Assembly: GCA_003344405.1 (NCBI GenBank)
Contig: NOWV01000003.1
Location: 1,054,001 to 1,118,000, forward strand
Length of the DNA: 64,000 nt
From: Trichoplax sp. H2
Taxonomy: Eukaryota > Placozoa > Uniplacotomia > Trichoplacea
Direction of reading: 5' to 3'
Shown: positions 28,201 to 40,012 of the stretch, piece by piece
How the letters are laid out: each line of letters begins with the position of its first letter
Numbering within the stretch: the first letter of the stretch is position 1
Made by a program: the position numbers and the translations under genes
The notes under the pieces: model-generated
What the model saw: the letters and a program-made list of their open reading frames with translations, nothing else
Databases searched by the model: none
Told to the model about the DNA's origin: nothing

Positions 28201-29401
28201 GCTTGGTAGGTATAATAAGTTCAATTTAAATTTCTGTTCTACTGTACAATTTTCTACGTTTGCAATCCCCAGTCGGCAGTAATGTAAGTACAGTACTGTA
28301 TAATATACTGTATATCGTTCAGACTCTTAAAAATGTTGTAACCGCAAAAAACACCGATCTAGTTCTGTCATTCATTTCACTAACTGTGGCGAAAATTTTA
28401 AATCCTGAAATCGAACTTAAGAGCAAAGAAACAAGTCAAGACATGTTAAGATGGTCCAGATAAATGTACATTCATCTCAAAGAGTACTACCATGGACGAC
28501 TAGAAATGATTAGTAGTCCACGCTACTACTGTACCGTAGTAATCCGGCAAGGCGTAACGGATTTTAACCTTTCCTATGGTAATCCCTCCTGGCATCATTA
28601 CCCATGCCCCAACAAAGAAACAATTATGAATATAGTGCCATAAAGAATGTGTATGGGATAAAATAAAATTACGGGTTACCTTAATCGGGCTAATAACTTT
28701 AAGCCCCGTAGAATTACTAACATAAAATGGGCGTAAACTCTTCTTACTAATTAAATTTGAACAATTTTCATTCGAGTGATTCAATTGAAACGATTAGTAC
28801 TGTAGTTTTAAATCCATTTGCAAGTTCAAGGAACGTTTTACAGTATTGCATAAATGGGCGGTGACCCCAACCATAATAAGTGTCGACGTTTACGTCGCAT
28901 ACCTTTCATGTGACGTACGATTAGATATCTAACTTAGTTTAAAGTAAGAAATTACTTCGACTATCCTTCTACAACTTTTTTAGATAATACTACCGATTTA
29001 ACGGATATTAATAAATAATAAGTTGTAAAATCAAAACATGAACGTCGATCTTTAGCGGTGACAGCACGTAGTCTAGAACGGGTTAGACGTACAATACAGT
29101 ACACTGTCATACGTAGATCATGCAGTCTAAGCGTTCTTAATCATCTAATTCTAACCTGTATGTTAACCGGATCTTTATAAGATTCATCATTTGCTATCTT
29201 CATTTGTTCATCAATCCACTCTTCCAATTCACTGACATTGCGCTTGAACCGTTGAAAATCACGGGCATCTTCTAACTTCTTTTTAAGATCTTGAGATCCA
29301 TCTTTAAATTTGTTGAAACGCTGCAGGACGCGTTCGCGTTTCTCTTTTATCTCGTCCAATCGAGGTCCTTTCTTTTTTCCTGATGCGCTAGTTGTGCTCA
29401 T
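13234..29401 (-). CDS. SPTAN1-like: Alpha-spectrin, complete, more than 50 exons
   Basis: Structural protein of the sub-membrane spectrin-actin skeleton, pairing with beta-spectrin. The start at 29401 opens [20 protein letters not shown], directly after an acceptor (TTTCAG at about 29405-29410), so a non-coding 5' exon is likely. The first coding exon, 29401-29156, holds the N-terminal partial repeat; the next is 25909-25784. Roughly twenty three-helix repeats follow with WI.E/W..K helix-A motifs and LL.KH/H..L helix-B motifs (e.g. near 24600, 22600, 22050, 19700, 16350). The SH3 domain is split over exons near 21060-20926 and 20843-20620 ([19 protein letters not shown]) and interrupts the repeats as in other alpha-spectrins. 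The C-terminus at about 13970-13234 carries two intact calcium-type EF loops ([24 protein letters not shown]) and ends with NMPPYRN and [13 protein letters not shown] Ser-rich linker follows the SH3 domain. I did not verify the phase of every junction. Confidence 0.95.
25910..29155 (-). other. Large first coding intron of alpha-spectrin
   Basis: At 3.2 kb this is more than ten times the typical spectrin intron here. It contains a 94-bp tandem duplication (27107-27296) and scattered GTACTGTA/TACAGTAC palindromes (e.g. 26945-26985, 28280-28310). Open frames at 28260-28463 (+) and 28500-28784 (-) show no recognisable domain. Large first introns often hold regulatory sequence; that is inference here. 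Confidence 0.7.
27107..27296. repeat. Tandem duplication, two units of about 94 bp
   Basis: Unit 1 starts at 27107 (AGTGTAAAGTACTATGGTTA) and unit 2 at 27201 (AGTGTAGTACTATGGTTACG). Both continue through CATAGAACCTTG, a CCTTTTTATTTCCAATATCTG block and ATAATTAATGAAGTG. They differ by scattered substitutions and small indels, so the duplication is not recent. Confidence 0.85.
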
Positions 29402-29684
29402 TTTTCTGAAAGGTTTTATTCCTAGTTTAAGTATTAATGCTATCAATGTTCTAGGTAATTGTATAAGATAGAAGAATTATAGTCAGTCCTCAAAAGCTCA
29501 CCAATTTGCCTTGCTAACTTATTAATCACTCAAACCAAAGCAGGCTATCCAACGCGTTTCACTTTCCAGTTTTGGCGTTCGGCGTGCCCACTATTTGTGA
29601 AGAGCTGCTCTTCAGCCTTTCAAGCCTACCGTATGTATTCGAGACCAGAGGGCTTTCACACCGTACGGTAGTAAAACAAAGCCA

Positions 29685-29905
29685 AACGTACTGTACAGTA
29701 CAGTACAATACACTGTACTGTACAGTACATACTGTTGGTTAACACTGTAGGCTTACGCTATGTACACAGTACAACACCGTACTGTGTGTAGTTTACTGTA
29801 CAGTACAGTACAAGTAGCAGTACTATACTGTACACGTCCATACTGTACAGTACAGTACGTACAGCACAGTACAGTACGTACAGCACAGTACTGTACTGTA
29901 GATAC
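29685..29905. repeat. Dense palindromic GTACTGTAC/GTACAGTAC cluster
   Basis: TACTGTACAGTACAGTACA and related overlapping copies occur repeatedly, with a direct repeat of CAGTACAGTACGTACAGCA at about 29847 and 29868. Each copy is self-complementary or nearly so. Related clusters occur at 30700-30880, 41940-42030, 46060-46090, 46675-46715 and 61439-61700. Confidence 0.9.
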
Positions 29906-30126
29906 TAGATACAGTTAAAAAAAAATAATTTATCGAGCAACAGAACGCCGATTGTTTTTCTTTCTTTTATAAAACTGCTCAAGCCTGAGGCCTTCTAAGC
30001 CGAAATACTGTCCTGTTGTATTATTGATTTCGCTATATGTCCTATTTACGTCTATATACTCTGCACAGTATGCGTATTCTACGCTATTTACACAGTTTTA
30101 TGTACATTGTAAAGTATTCGTATTGG

Positions 30127-30154
30127 TATTTATTTATTTATTTATTTATTTATA
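30127..30154. repeat. TTTA tetranucleotide microsatellite
   Basis: About six to seven consecutive TTTA units lie between GTAT and TATATAGAAC. Confidence 0.9.
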
Positions 30155-30699
30155 TAGAACTACTGTCCTGTGGCTGTACTCTACTGTTTTCGGCATCACG
30201 TACGATTGTACGGTACTGTACAATTGTAAAGTGATATACTGTAGTCGTTGACAGCAGTAGGATGTACTAATTACTTATTAACGAAATTACAGCACTCACC
30301 GTTCGAGACGTTAAAATATGAAAAGATACTGGTGCTGCAGTACGTACTATACTATTCAGTACCGTAAAACCTTCGACAGGTGTAACTGTACACCGCGATC
30401 AGTGAGTGTACAGAGTACTGCACACTATGCATACAGTAGTACAAACACAGAAGAAGAAAAATGCGTAAAAACGCCAAAAGGTCTGCTGAAAAAGCATACT
30501 GTACAGTATACAGCATGGTAAACCGTAATAAACTACTGTACTGTAATGCACTTCGGCCGCTATTTATTCACTTTTGTATACTGATAGATACGATAGATCA
30601 ATACAAAGAATAATAACTTTAGAAAACCAGTTTATAAAATGTTGAGACGGAAATGAAATAAATAAAATGTGACAAGTTGCAGATATTAATTTGTAGTTT

Positions 30700-30880
30700 G
30701 TACAAAGTTTTTACATACTGTACAGTGTACAGTACGACCTTAGTTGGGTTACGGTGTATAGTACTGTATGCGGCATACTGTACACTGTAGGGCGCTACTG
30801 GGGTAGTCGCCTCAGTGCGCCTGTGCTGTACAGTACTGTAGTTTGAGATTCAAGTTTGAGTACTGTACAGTACTGTACGT
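30700..30880. repeat. Second GTACTGTAC palindrome cluster upstream of the P2X gene
   Basis: Copies such as TACTGTACAGTGTACAGTAC (about 30717), CTGTACAGTACTGTAG (about 30826) and GTACTGTACAGTACTGTACG (about 30860) lie 150-320 bp before the P2X ATG. Confidence 0.85.
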
Positions 30881-31023
30881 TTGTAGTAATTAATCTTCAT
30901 GCGCAGAATCTCGGTGAGGAAATCGGAACGCTGCCATGAGTTACTGTAATATCGACTGTACCGAACCTTTAATTCCCTGGAAGACAGTCAACAGAGGCCT
31001 AGAAAGCAGAATCTCTTTTAAAG

Positions 31024-34000
31024 ATGGAAAACTGTTGCAATAGATTCGCGGATTTGGCTCTGGATTACAATACACCTAAAATTATTCATATTAAAAGCAA
31101 AGTTGTTGGATTTATAAATAGATTCATTCAACTTGCTATTGTTGGTTATATCATCGGGTAAGAAACATTAAACTGTAGGCAATCATTGCTAGTGCTCAAG
31201 TTTCGTATTAATTATAATAATTATTATTATAATTAACTTCATCAATTATGATTATTTAAACGATATCAAAATGGATGCTTTACTTGCAACTTGCCGTCGA
31301 AAATTAGAATGAATGAAACTGTTACACATTAAGATAATCTTAATGTTAATGTATTATAGTATAAGATTACATAGATATCAATTAAGTATTAGCTTGTACT
31401 GTATTTAAATTTTTAAATTCAGTTGTATGAGTAATCGATTACCTGGACAGCTAGGTAAATGCATGATGTCATCGTAGTGTAGCTTTGGCTCATCCCATAC
31501 ATTTTTTTCTTTTATCGTTTTATGATTGGCACTTTCACAAAGTTCTTGGTGAATTTTTTGAGACAATGCATAAATTCATTAATTTTTCCTCAGTGCTAGA
31601 TGCTTGCTGTATAATATATCATAAGACTTTATCGCTTTTACTAATTGTACGATCTTTACGTTAGATATGTTCTAGTTTATAAGAAAGGTTATCAAGAATT
31701 TGATACTGCTCAAAATTCTGTAACATCTAAAGTTAAAGGTGTAGCTTTTGTAAACTATACTAAAGATCCCAACATTGGAACAAGGGTATGGGATCCAGCC
31801 GACTATATAATTCCTCCTGAGGTACACTTAATCTATTTTAAATTTACTGGAAAGTGAGACTTTACGATAGTTTTATGGACAGTAATTTAATGTAGGAGAC
31901 CCATGTTCAGCTTTGACCAATTCTACGAGTATTAATACACCTACTACCGTATCAATATATTCAACTCGTATCTATTAAAGGCATACACGCTTATTACTAA
32001 CCCTAACCAATTTTTTAAAAATTGTTACTGTTTAACATAGGAAAATGGGGCCTTTTTCGTCATGACCAACATGATTATTACTAAGAATCAAACAAATACA
32101 GTATGTCCCGAGGTAAGGCTTACTTAATGTGGCAGAATATATTATTTGTACCTTATAATCTCATTATAAATCATACTACATGATGACGAATAACTAGTAA
32201 TCATACTTGCAGGATATGTCCATTCGCGGAGCAAACTGTACTGATTCTACTGACTGCATACCTGGTAAACATTTATACCTAGGACATGGTAATGCTACAA
32301 GATCAACTTCGATACATATTGTTTGCATTGTTACATTTAAGTAGCCTAACTATACGTGTACGGTGCCCTAGAGTGATAATGGATAAATATAAATCTTAGT
32401 GATGTTTACCTATGAGTTTCCTATTTATTCGAGTGACGAGAAATAATGTGAACTGTATCACCATGTTCGATACTCCTATTATACTTTAGGCGTTAACACA
32501 GGGGAGTGTGTACCTGTGTCACCGGATTCAGACGAAATGACTTGTGAAATTTATTCTTGGTGTCCGCTCGAATATGATCATCTTCGGTAAATTGAAGCTC
32601 TAATGTTTTGTAATTAGTCATTTAATAAATAATCTCCAAAAATTACGTCGGTTCATTTATTGCTTAGGACCAATTACCCCTTCCTGGGAGAAGCGGCAAA
32701 TTTTACAGTATTAATCAAGAATAGTATTGCCTTTCCAAAATTTAACGTTCGAAGGTCAAATACAGTTGTTCATATATTCTTTTGATATGTTTTATGTGTA
32801 GTAACATCAATGTTTTTGCCTATTCAAAGGAGTAACATAGATGCCGTTAAAAATAGCGAAGACTTGAAGCATTGCATGTACGATCCCGTCCACGATGCTC
32901 TATGTCCAATTCTTAAACTTGGAACTATAGTTAATAGCGCGGAGCAGGATTTTAATAAAATTGCCTATAAGGTAATAAAATAGAGTATACAGCTGTCAAG
33001 TGACCACAATCTCATTGAAGTAGAGTTTTATTGAATAAGACCTTCTTATTCCTGTATATAGATACTCTAGTGTTTAGTTTCAGCTTTAAACTTTGCATCG
33101 AGCTTTTGCTCAATATTCATCTGATTGTTCATATTATAGGGAGGAGTTATCGCAATTATATTGAACTGGGACTGTAATCTGGACTTTGATATAAGGAACT
33201 GTCAACCTAAGTTAACCTTCAGAAGGTATAAAATTACGATAGCATGGTTGAGGAGTAAAAAGCTCAAAGTAATAAGAAATATTATAATTGTAACTATAAT
33301 TAAAAATTTTTATACATCGGTAATTTACTCTAAACTGTTAAAGACTTGATGACCCCCATGCTCCGACGGCTGTTGGATATAACTTTAGGTATCTTGATAC
33401 TTACTGTAATTTGTATCATAAAATGCTTCTATTTAATTTCGACTTACGTAAAAAGTATGCAAATTAACCGAGTTCCATCTTCATATATTTAGATACCCAA
33501 TTTATTATGAGGTCAATAACAAGTTACATCGGGATCTTATTAAGGCTTATGGAATTAGATTTGTTTTTATAATTGTTGGTCGGGTAAGTGAGATATATCG
33601 GTATTGTACATTGCTTTTTCTGTTAATTCCATTTATTTGCAAAGTAACGTTGGAGTAACGTTAAATCGATAAGTATTATTAGGATTTTACCGTTAAGCCT
33701 ACTGGTTTGCATATTCTACTGCCATCATAAAGTTGATGTAAATTAATACATGTTTGTAGTAAATTTTCTTCATTCGGTTTGTATAGGCCGGGAGATTCTC
33801 TGTTGTTCCACTGCTTCTGAATATTGGTTCCGGGCTTGCCTTGTTGGCCATTGTAAGCTGATTTTTAAATTTTGATTATTGGGTTGTATGTCTAAATACT
33901 AATTTACTGTATATTTTACTCGTTTAGGCATCTGTAATATCGGATGTTGTGATCCTATATGTATTGAAAAGACGACAATATTATAGATCTAAAAAATATC

Positions 34001-34056
34001 AAACGGTGTCTCCATTTGATGATGACAGTCCGTTATTACAAGAGGACGTGGAATAA
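31024..34056 (+). CDS. P2X receptor (ATP-gated cation channel), 11 exons, 370 residues
   Basis: Exons: 31024-31157, 31665-31821, 32041-32112, 32213-32264, 32490-32586, 32668-32754, 32830-32971, 33140-33225, 33493-33583, 33787-33852, 33928-34056. All phases agree. The N-terminal TxK motif is T17-P-K19. TM1 is about 31-50. The ATP-site lysines lie in SKVKG (K67, K69), and WDPADYIIPPE and NFTVLIKNSIAFPKFN are typical of the family. The ectodomain has exactly ten cysteines, the canonical number. The usual NFR motif reads TFR at 273-275, and the conserved lysine is K293 in LIKAYGIRF. TM2 is about 312-341, followed by a YxxxK trafficking motif at Y346-K350 and a short tail. The receptor opens a trimeric cation pore when extracellular ATP binds. 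The region around the third and fourth cysteines is a few residues shorter than in vertebrate members. Confidence 0.95.
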
Positions 34057-36350
34057 CCTAGTAATCCAATAAATCGTTATTTTTGTGGTCTTTGACAAAT
34101 AATAATTAGCGATAGCTATATTCTCCTACTACTCTACATCGAGCATTAGTGCGAATGCGATGTTGTATATGTACGGATGTTAATAATTTACTGAATAATA
34201 TCACCTCTTTTTGAACTTAACATGAGGAGGAAATTCCTCTTGTGGTAGCAGCGTAGCAACTGTATAAAGCCAAACTGCATTATACGCTAGAATTACATAA
34301 AGTGTACATAACAGTACTGTAAGGATTAAGTTTACGAGACACTTATGATAGTAGTTTATCATGAGGCATTAGTCGGTATGTTAATCTTGTAGTATGATGG
34401 TTGAGATTTTACTTCTTAGACGATCTCACAATATTATGCGCTATTAGATATCACGGATGATTAGCATTAGTAAATACGTGCATTATTTTGGGTATATCAA
34501 AGGTAAACTCTGTTATTATTCTAAGATATGGGAGGCCATATCAAGTAAGACTGATAGTATAGTAAATAGTGTAAAGTGAATCAAAATTTTACAGCATTTT
34601 TGCATTGATACCTATATTATCCGAAATTTAATAACGTAAGTAATCTAACGATATTTGTAGCGAAATTACTTAGGATCTACTACAAGAAAGATTTCTGTAA
34701 TACTCTATACAGATGCACAAATATCCTATCTTTCATAATGGTCTTAATTGTCGTTAACTTTTGATTAATAAAATTACACGTACAAATATTCGTAGGCTAT
34801 GTACCTGCTATTAAATTAAATTAAGTATAACACTGTGCGATTAGCTAATTAGTAATAGAATAAATTAACGAGCACGTTAGAAGCATCACTCTTATTATAT
34901 CATTAAGCTAGTGTTAAGATTCAATTATGTAGAAAAGATCTTCATGTGTACAATTTGCTTTTCGTATGGCTAATTAAACTGCAAAATTTGTGTCTATACA
35001 ATATTAATTTAAAAAACTTTATGGATTCTTCTTTATATCACTACTATCTACCAGTCTAAGGGTTCGCGAAAATATATCGTGATATTCCTCCGATATAAGA
35101 TAAATCATTGATACCAAATATATACTAGTGTATTTGAAAAACTACTCTGAATCAAAAATATTATAATGATTTTTATGCGCTATTAGTGATACCTGGGAGC
35201 TATAGTCATTAGAAAATTAGTATTATAGCATTAGGCTACAAATTTGTATTGGCCTCCTTACTATTTACAGGTATGACATAGTGATTAGTGAGAGCATGAC
35301 GATCGCGAGCTATACGCAACTCCCTCATATTAGTTTATAATAATTACACCTATACTTACGTTTTTTATGTGCGTTGATACTCAGTACTATAGCATACAAT
35401 ATCATTTCATAACCGTATAGTTTATAGGATGTATTTATTAATAGACGAATACTCATTTTTCATACCAATTCGAAACAATGGAAGACTTGTCTAGTATAAA
35501 ATTCTTCTTGTCAGCTCTTTCAATAGAACATATCTTTTGTTTAAGGGAGAAGTATTTTTTATTCATCATAATATTAAGTATACAGTACTGGATCTGATTG
35601 TTAATTTACGCATACAATACTTACGCTATATTGTTATACATATTGCATAGTTAGAATAATTTCGAAAATAGTGCTATAGATCGATCAGTTAGTTGCATTA
35701 AGTAGTTATACAGTAAATAATAGATGCTATAGCGAAACACAGATCGAAGTACTTAGATAATAGGGGTAGAGTTCTAGGATTATAACTGCCTTGTCTGACT
35801 ATTTAAATTTAGAATTACGTTACTTATATTCCTGGCACCTATAAAATTGATCGATTATTCTTTCTACCATTTCCAACTGAGTTTAGATATAATAAAAGTT
35901 GCCCGATCCTATGGAATGAAAATGATACACATAATATGAATTTTCTTTCAGGCGACTTCTTATAGAAAAGAAAAATCGGCAGAGGGAAGGATTACGTGCA
36001 AAGTTTTTTTGCACTGCCGAACACGATTAATTGTTTAAAATCTTAACCTGGGTATGTCTACTTTGAGTAACAAATATCGATTTAGCAAAGAATTACAAAG
36101 TACCTTTATGAAATTGACATGCTTACGTATTTATCACAATTTTTTTCTAACTGTTTTACTTCTAACTCACCTATAAATGTTTGTATATACAGTACTTCTA
36201 TATTCTAGGCTTCGATAATATTTTTTTTTTGAATGAATAGTTTAAAATCTAAAAGACTTCAATCCGTAAATGTACTAAAAATTGTGTACAATTTGAACTA
36301 GATAGTTTGACTTATCTATTTTGTTCGCGATAGTATCGATCGATTTTTCA
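34057..36350. other. Intergenic gap after the P2X gene, no gene recognised
   Basis: 2.3 kb of AT-rich sequence between two plus-strand genes. It holds no open frame of interest and few palindromic repeats (one partial near 34310). The one structured element seen is a hairpin at 35977-36019. The promoter of the pseudo-dehydrogenase-RING gene should lie at the right end. Confidence 0.5.
35977..36019. repeat. GC-richer two-part hairpin
   Basis: CGGCA at 35977-35981 pairs with TGCCG at 36015-36019. Inside it GTGCAAA at 35996-36002 pairs with TTTGCAC at 36008-36014, with a purine-rich bulge between. It is conspicuous in this AT-rich gap. It could be a structured RNA, a small element end, or chance. 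No known RNA family was recognised. Confidence 0.4.
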
Positions 36351-39182
36351 ATGCCGGCCTATAACATAGCGGTGATTGGAAGTGGATCTCTTGGTTCTAA
36401 AATAGCAGGTAATAGCAGTTATGAAGAATTATTGCGCTAACACTTTAACTTTACCTACAGTATTCTACTTCTTTAGCAAGCATACAATATTAGAAATACG
36501 AAATGTTATAAAAGTAAATTCTGGTACTGTAAGAAGTAATAGTTTAGATATTAAAAACTTATTTCCATAATATACTATTTTAAGTCGCACATTTTATATA
36601 CTTGGTCAAAACCTAAGTTCTATTCTCCGTATGAAGATTCTTAATATAAATACCAGTCAATTTTAACATTATAACGAGTTGTTATACAATTGAGATATAG
36701 TTACAGTAATGAGTAAATTTGGCATAGTTATTAGAAGCGGGACTTATCTAATTGTCATGTATTTTAACTACTTTAGGTAGTACGCTACGATAATTATGCA
36801 CGAGTTAGCTAATTTTGATAGTATCAAGAATTAATATACAGCTAAATAAGGCTCAGAATAAATGGTCAGAATTTTCCTGATTGCATTTGAAGGACGATAC
36901 AGCGTATACTTAGAATTAATAAATACGTTGGTTGTTAAGATACATTTTGGCAGTAGCAATCATCTATAAAATGTAATGGAGTAAATAATTTTATCGTTAT
37001 TACCCGCATCTGTACTGCGGAAACAAAAAAGCGATTAACGATATTGAAACAAAAAGAATACATAGCAAATTGGCATTTACAAGTATAATTCAATTGTCGA
37101 ATTTCAGGTGAGTTGGCTTTTAATAGCCAAAATGTTAAGTTGTATGTTCACAAAGGCGATGATAAAACCATGGATTCAGTATGGATGACATTAGCTAAAG
37201 ATAAAGAAGAACTAAAAAAAGAAGGCATATTACATCGTGATAATTTCCTGGTTAGTAAATTTGACTAGAAATTTAATATTCGGGCAGTGCTGATTTTGGA
37301 ACTCTTTTCATCAAACAATTTATATCACAGTCCTTAGATATGAATAATTTTTGAAATTCTAGTTTTTACTCAGTAGAATATTTACATATTTACATCGTTA
37401 TGAAATACTGCAATGCCTGGTTACTTATGTTTAATTCATTATAGACTTTCACAAAGTGATATCATTACTCGATAATTATTATGATATAAAATAATAAAGC
37501 CGTACTCTTCTAATAGCGAACTTTCTTAATACAGGGTAATATCATTTTAACTAATGTGTTGACCGAAGCAGTAAAAAATGCCGATTTTGTTTTTGAAGCT
37601 GCAGTCGATGATACTGATGTTAAGCGATCTATACTAGATAGTAAGTTCGATTTTTGAGTATGTATTGTTTATGAATTTATAATTTACTGATACTTATTGA
37701 GAGAGAATTGGCTGATAGTTCTAATCAAGTAAATTAATTGTTAATCGCATATCGATATATTCTCTGTGCCCACAGTCAACCTAATTATTTTATTCGCCTT
37801 ATTCTTAGGAATATCGCATATGAGTCGACATGACACCATTATTGCCTCTAATACTATTCGATTAGACATTAATGATTTGGCTCAGTACGCTGAATACCCT
37901 GAAAGAGTGATCGGCCTACGATTCTTATACCCTGTATATTGTATTCCTGAGGTAGAATTAACTACGACTGATTGTACAGCACCGTATGCTGTAGAGAAAG
38001 GTATGTCAATCATTTCATTACTCTAAACCAGTATGCATGTAGAGAATATAATCTGAAGGTGGCATTACTATGAGTGTTCATCAAGTACAGTATATGCATA
38101 ATCAACTTTCAATAAACTTTCTTTCTGCATTAAAGAAATTATATATTCATAGTGTAATATATGCAGTAAATAAGCTGTGTAACACATTAACAGGGCTGAT
38201 TGTATAGATATTGATTTAAATACAATAGATATAATATTTAAATCTATCGATCAAGTTCTTATGGGTTTTCCTATCTTTTTGATGTTATATTGTATTATAG
38301 TCAAAACGCTGTTAACAGAAATAGGAAAAACCCTACTTCCCAGATCTGGATCGCCGCTAGTCCTTAGTCCCCTTCAGATAGAAGCCAGGGTAATTGCTAA
38401 GCGTAACCGTATTGAAGAAACTAGAAGAAGAGCATTAACCACAGGAGAAACGTCTGACGTTAAAGGTAGCTACTCAATGATTATCGTAATCTAATAATTA
38501 TTATGTTTGAAAGCGCTCTTAGCGATATCTGGTCACGAAATCCTGTTCGAGCTCAAATATAACCACTGCATTAATATTGTTAAGAGTCTTTAATTATGAG
38601 ATTATATAAAGATTTTGGACGCTTGTTACAAAGTAATAGGAACATTCTAATAAAGATATTTTTACTTTCATATGAAGTCTTCTTTTACAGACATAGTCGC
38701 ACTGTACACATGCTATAGTTTGCTTAGGTTTGTCGTCAGTAATGCCTGGCTTTTTTAGCCCTTTTGGATGATATACCTTGTTACACAGGCGCCTATTTCA
38801 TTTTCATTAATAAGACATAAAGGATTATTTAATACTTATTCTATAGTCTATACCCATACTTTGATCACTCAATAGGTGTTTTATATTTTAGTACTGTACA
38901 ATCATATATCACACTTAAGGTTTGCGCGATAGTTCTAGGTGTATGAAAATGTTTACTATTATCCCAATCACATGAATATTTTTTAAATATTATCTCAAAT
39001 TCGTTTTTATTTTAGAGAAAGAGTGTGCAATTTGTATGGATAAACCAAGAAATTGTGTCTTTAGGCCGTGTAATCACATGTGTAGTTGTATAGATTGTGC
39101 AAAGATCGTCAAGAAAAGAAGTGATGGATGTCCGATTTGTCGTAAAAGAATAACCGAGGTCTTAAGAGTATTTCAATCTTAA
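36351..39182 (+). CDS. 3-hydroxyacyl-CoA dehydrogenase-like Rossmann domain fused to a C3HC4 RING finger
   Basis: Exons: 36351-36408, 37108-37250, 37535-37640, 37776-38000, 38319-38465, 39016-39182, giving 281 residues with matching phases. Residues 1-20 carry the NAD-binding glycine motif (VIGSGSLGSKIAG, G10-x-G12-x-x-G15). DTIIASNT at about 122-129 and ERVIGLRFLYPV at about 145-156 match the HCDH N-terminal domain. The catalytic histidine expected in the HFFNPV motif is R151 here, and the following F and N are L153 and Y154. No HCDH C-terminal domain follows. A linker (about 178-226) leads to a RING finger with ligands C230, C233, C245, H247, C251, C254, C265 and C268, close to the C-terminus. 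RING fingers of this short C-terminal kind usually confer E3 ubiquitin ligase activity. The start of exon 5 is the weakest point: an acceptor at 38228 would add about 30 poorly fitting residues. Confidence 0.85.
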
Positions 39183-40012
39183 AAATTAGTTCATTTTTAT
39201 TCACTTATTTCTGGCATAATAGTCTAGGTTTTACCTTTGTGTACTCTTTATTTTGCTATCGTTGAAGTGTAATGTAATATGACTGTAAGCTTGCAGTCTA
39301 ACGTATAGATTCACCAATTGTATCTGAGTAAAGTTTTTACCAGGTCCATTCGTGTATATATATATTTAAAGGTAATGCAGTGAAAGTTAAAATAATAGAA
39401 AGTCAGCTAAACATTACCATACATGAATCTTTTCATCATCATCTACGCAGCATAATACGGTATAAAATGCCGAGATGAGGCAAATTTAGAAAAAAATTGT
39501 CGTAGAAATTTTACTGATCTAACTTAACTTGCTAAACGTAAAGGTGCTTCCTTTTGCTAATAACTAAAATCATATTATTACCATTATTAAGCGGTCTATA
39601 TGTTCATTTTATGTGAATTCTTATCACTATATGCTCGCGTGGCATAACACTTCCAATAAATCTTTATAAATCTTATAGATCAAAGCGAAATGCTATTAAA
39701 TTTCTGATTAAGAATTAGTCGTATATTGAATACAAGATACAATTTACGAGTATACTATAATAACATATGTAAAATATGATGTATTAAAAAACAAAGTAGC
39801 ATTATATTGTTTAGGGAAATTGAATATATAGAGGGTTAGAATAAGCTAAACAATTATCTGCAATGTTGATGAAAGTAAATTCAGCTCACGAACAGAATAA
39901 ATATTATTTATCAAATGTATGATTATATTCATAAATTTAATTTTATATATCGTATGTTTTAGTCTTATATGTATATATCCATATGATCGAGCGTACGACT
40001 AGTGAAGGTTAA
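39183..40012. other. Convergent intergenic gap
   Basis: 830 bp lies between two stop codons of converging genes, so it holds both 3' UTRs. It is AT-rich with several AATAAA-like hexamers (e.g. AATAAA near 39655 and 39897). I see no gene or repeat family copy. Confidence 0.6.

Larger units (their letters stand above)
29402..31023. promoter_or_regulatory. Divergent intergenic region between alpha-spectrin and the P2X receptor
   Basis: The two genes point away from each other, so this 1.6 kb should contain both promoters and the untranslated spectrin exon implied by the acceptor just before its ATG. It is packed with GTACTGTACAGTAC palindromes at 29685-29905 and 30700-30880 and has a TTTA microsatellite near 30127. 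I see no clear core promoter motif. The promoter role follows only from gene orientation. Confidence 0.45.

Noticed and set aside
28260-28463. 67-residue open frame (+) inside the spectrin first intron
   Set aside because: No family match, and it begins in repeat-rich sequence. It is probably chance.
28500-28784. 94-residue open frame (minus) inside the spectrin first intron
   Set aside because: It has no domain resemblance, no convincing splice context, and lies among repeats. It was left as intron sequence.
29141-29446. Upstream in-frame ATG at 29446 as the spectrin start
   Set aside because: A TTTCAG acceptor lies between it and the ATG at 29401, which has the expected spectrin N-terminus, so 29446 is probably intronic.
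29685-29905. Repeat cluster considered as a CRISPR-like array
   Set aside because: The copies are short overlapping palindromes without constant-length unique spacers, in an intron-rich animal genome.
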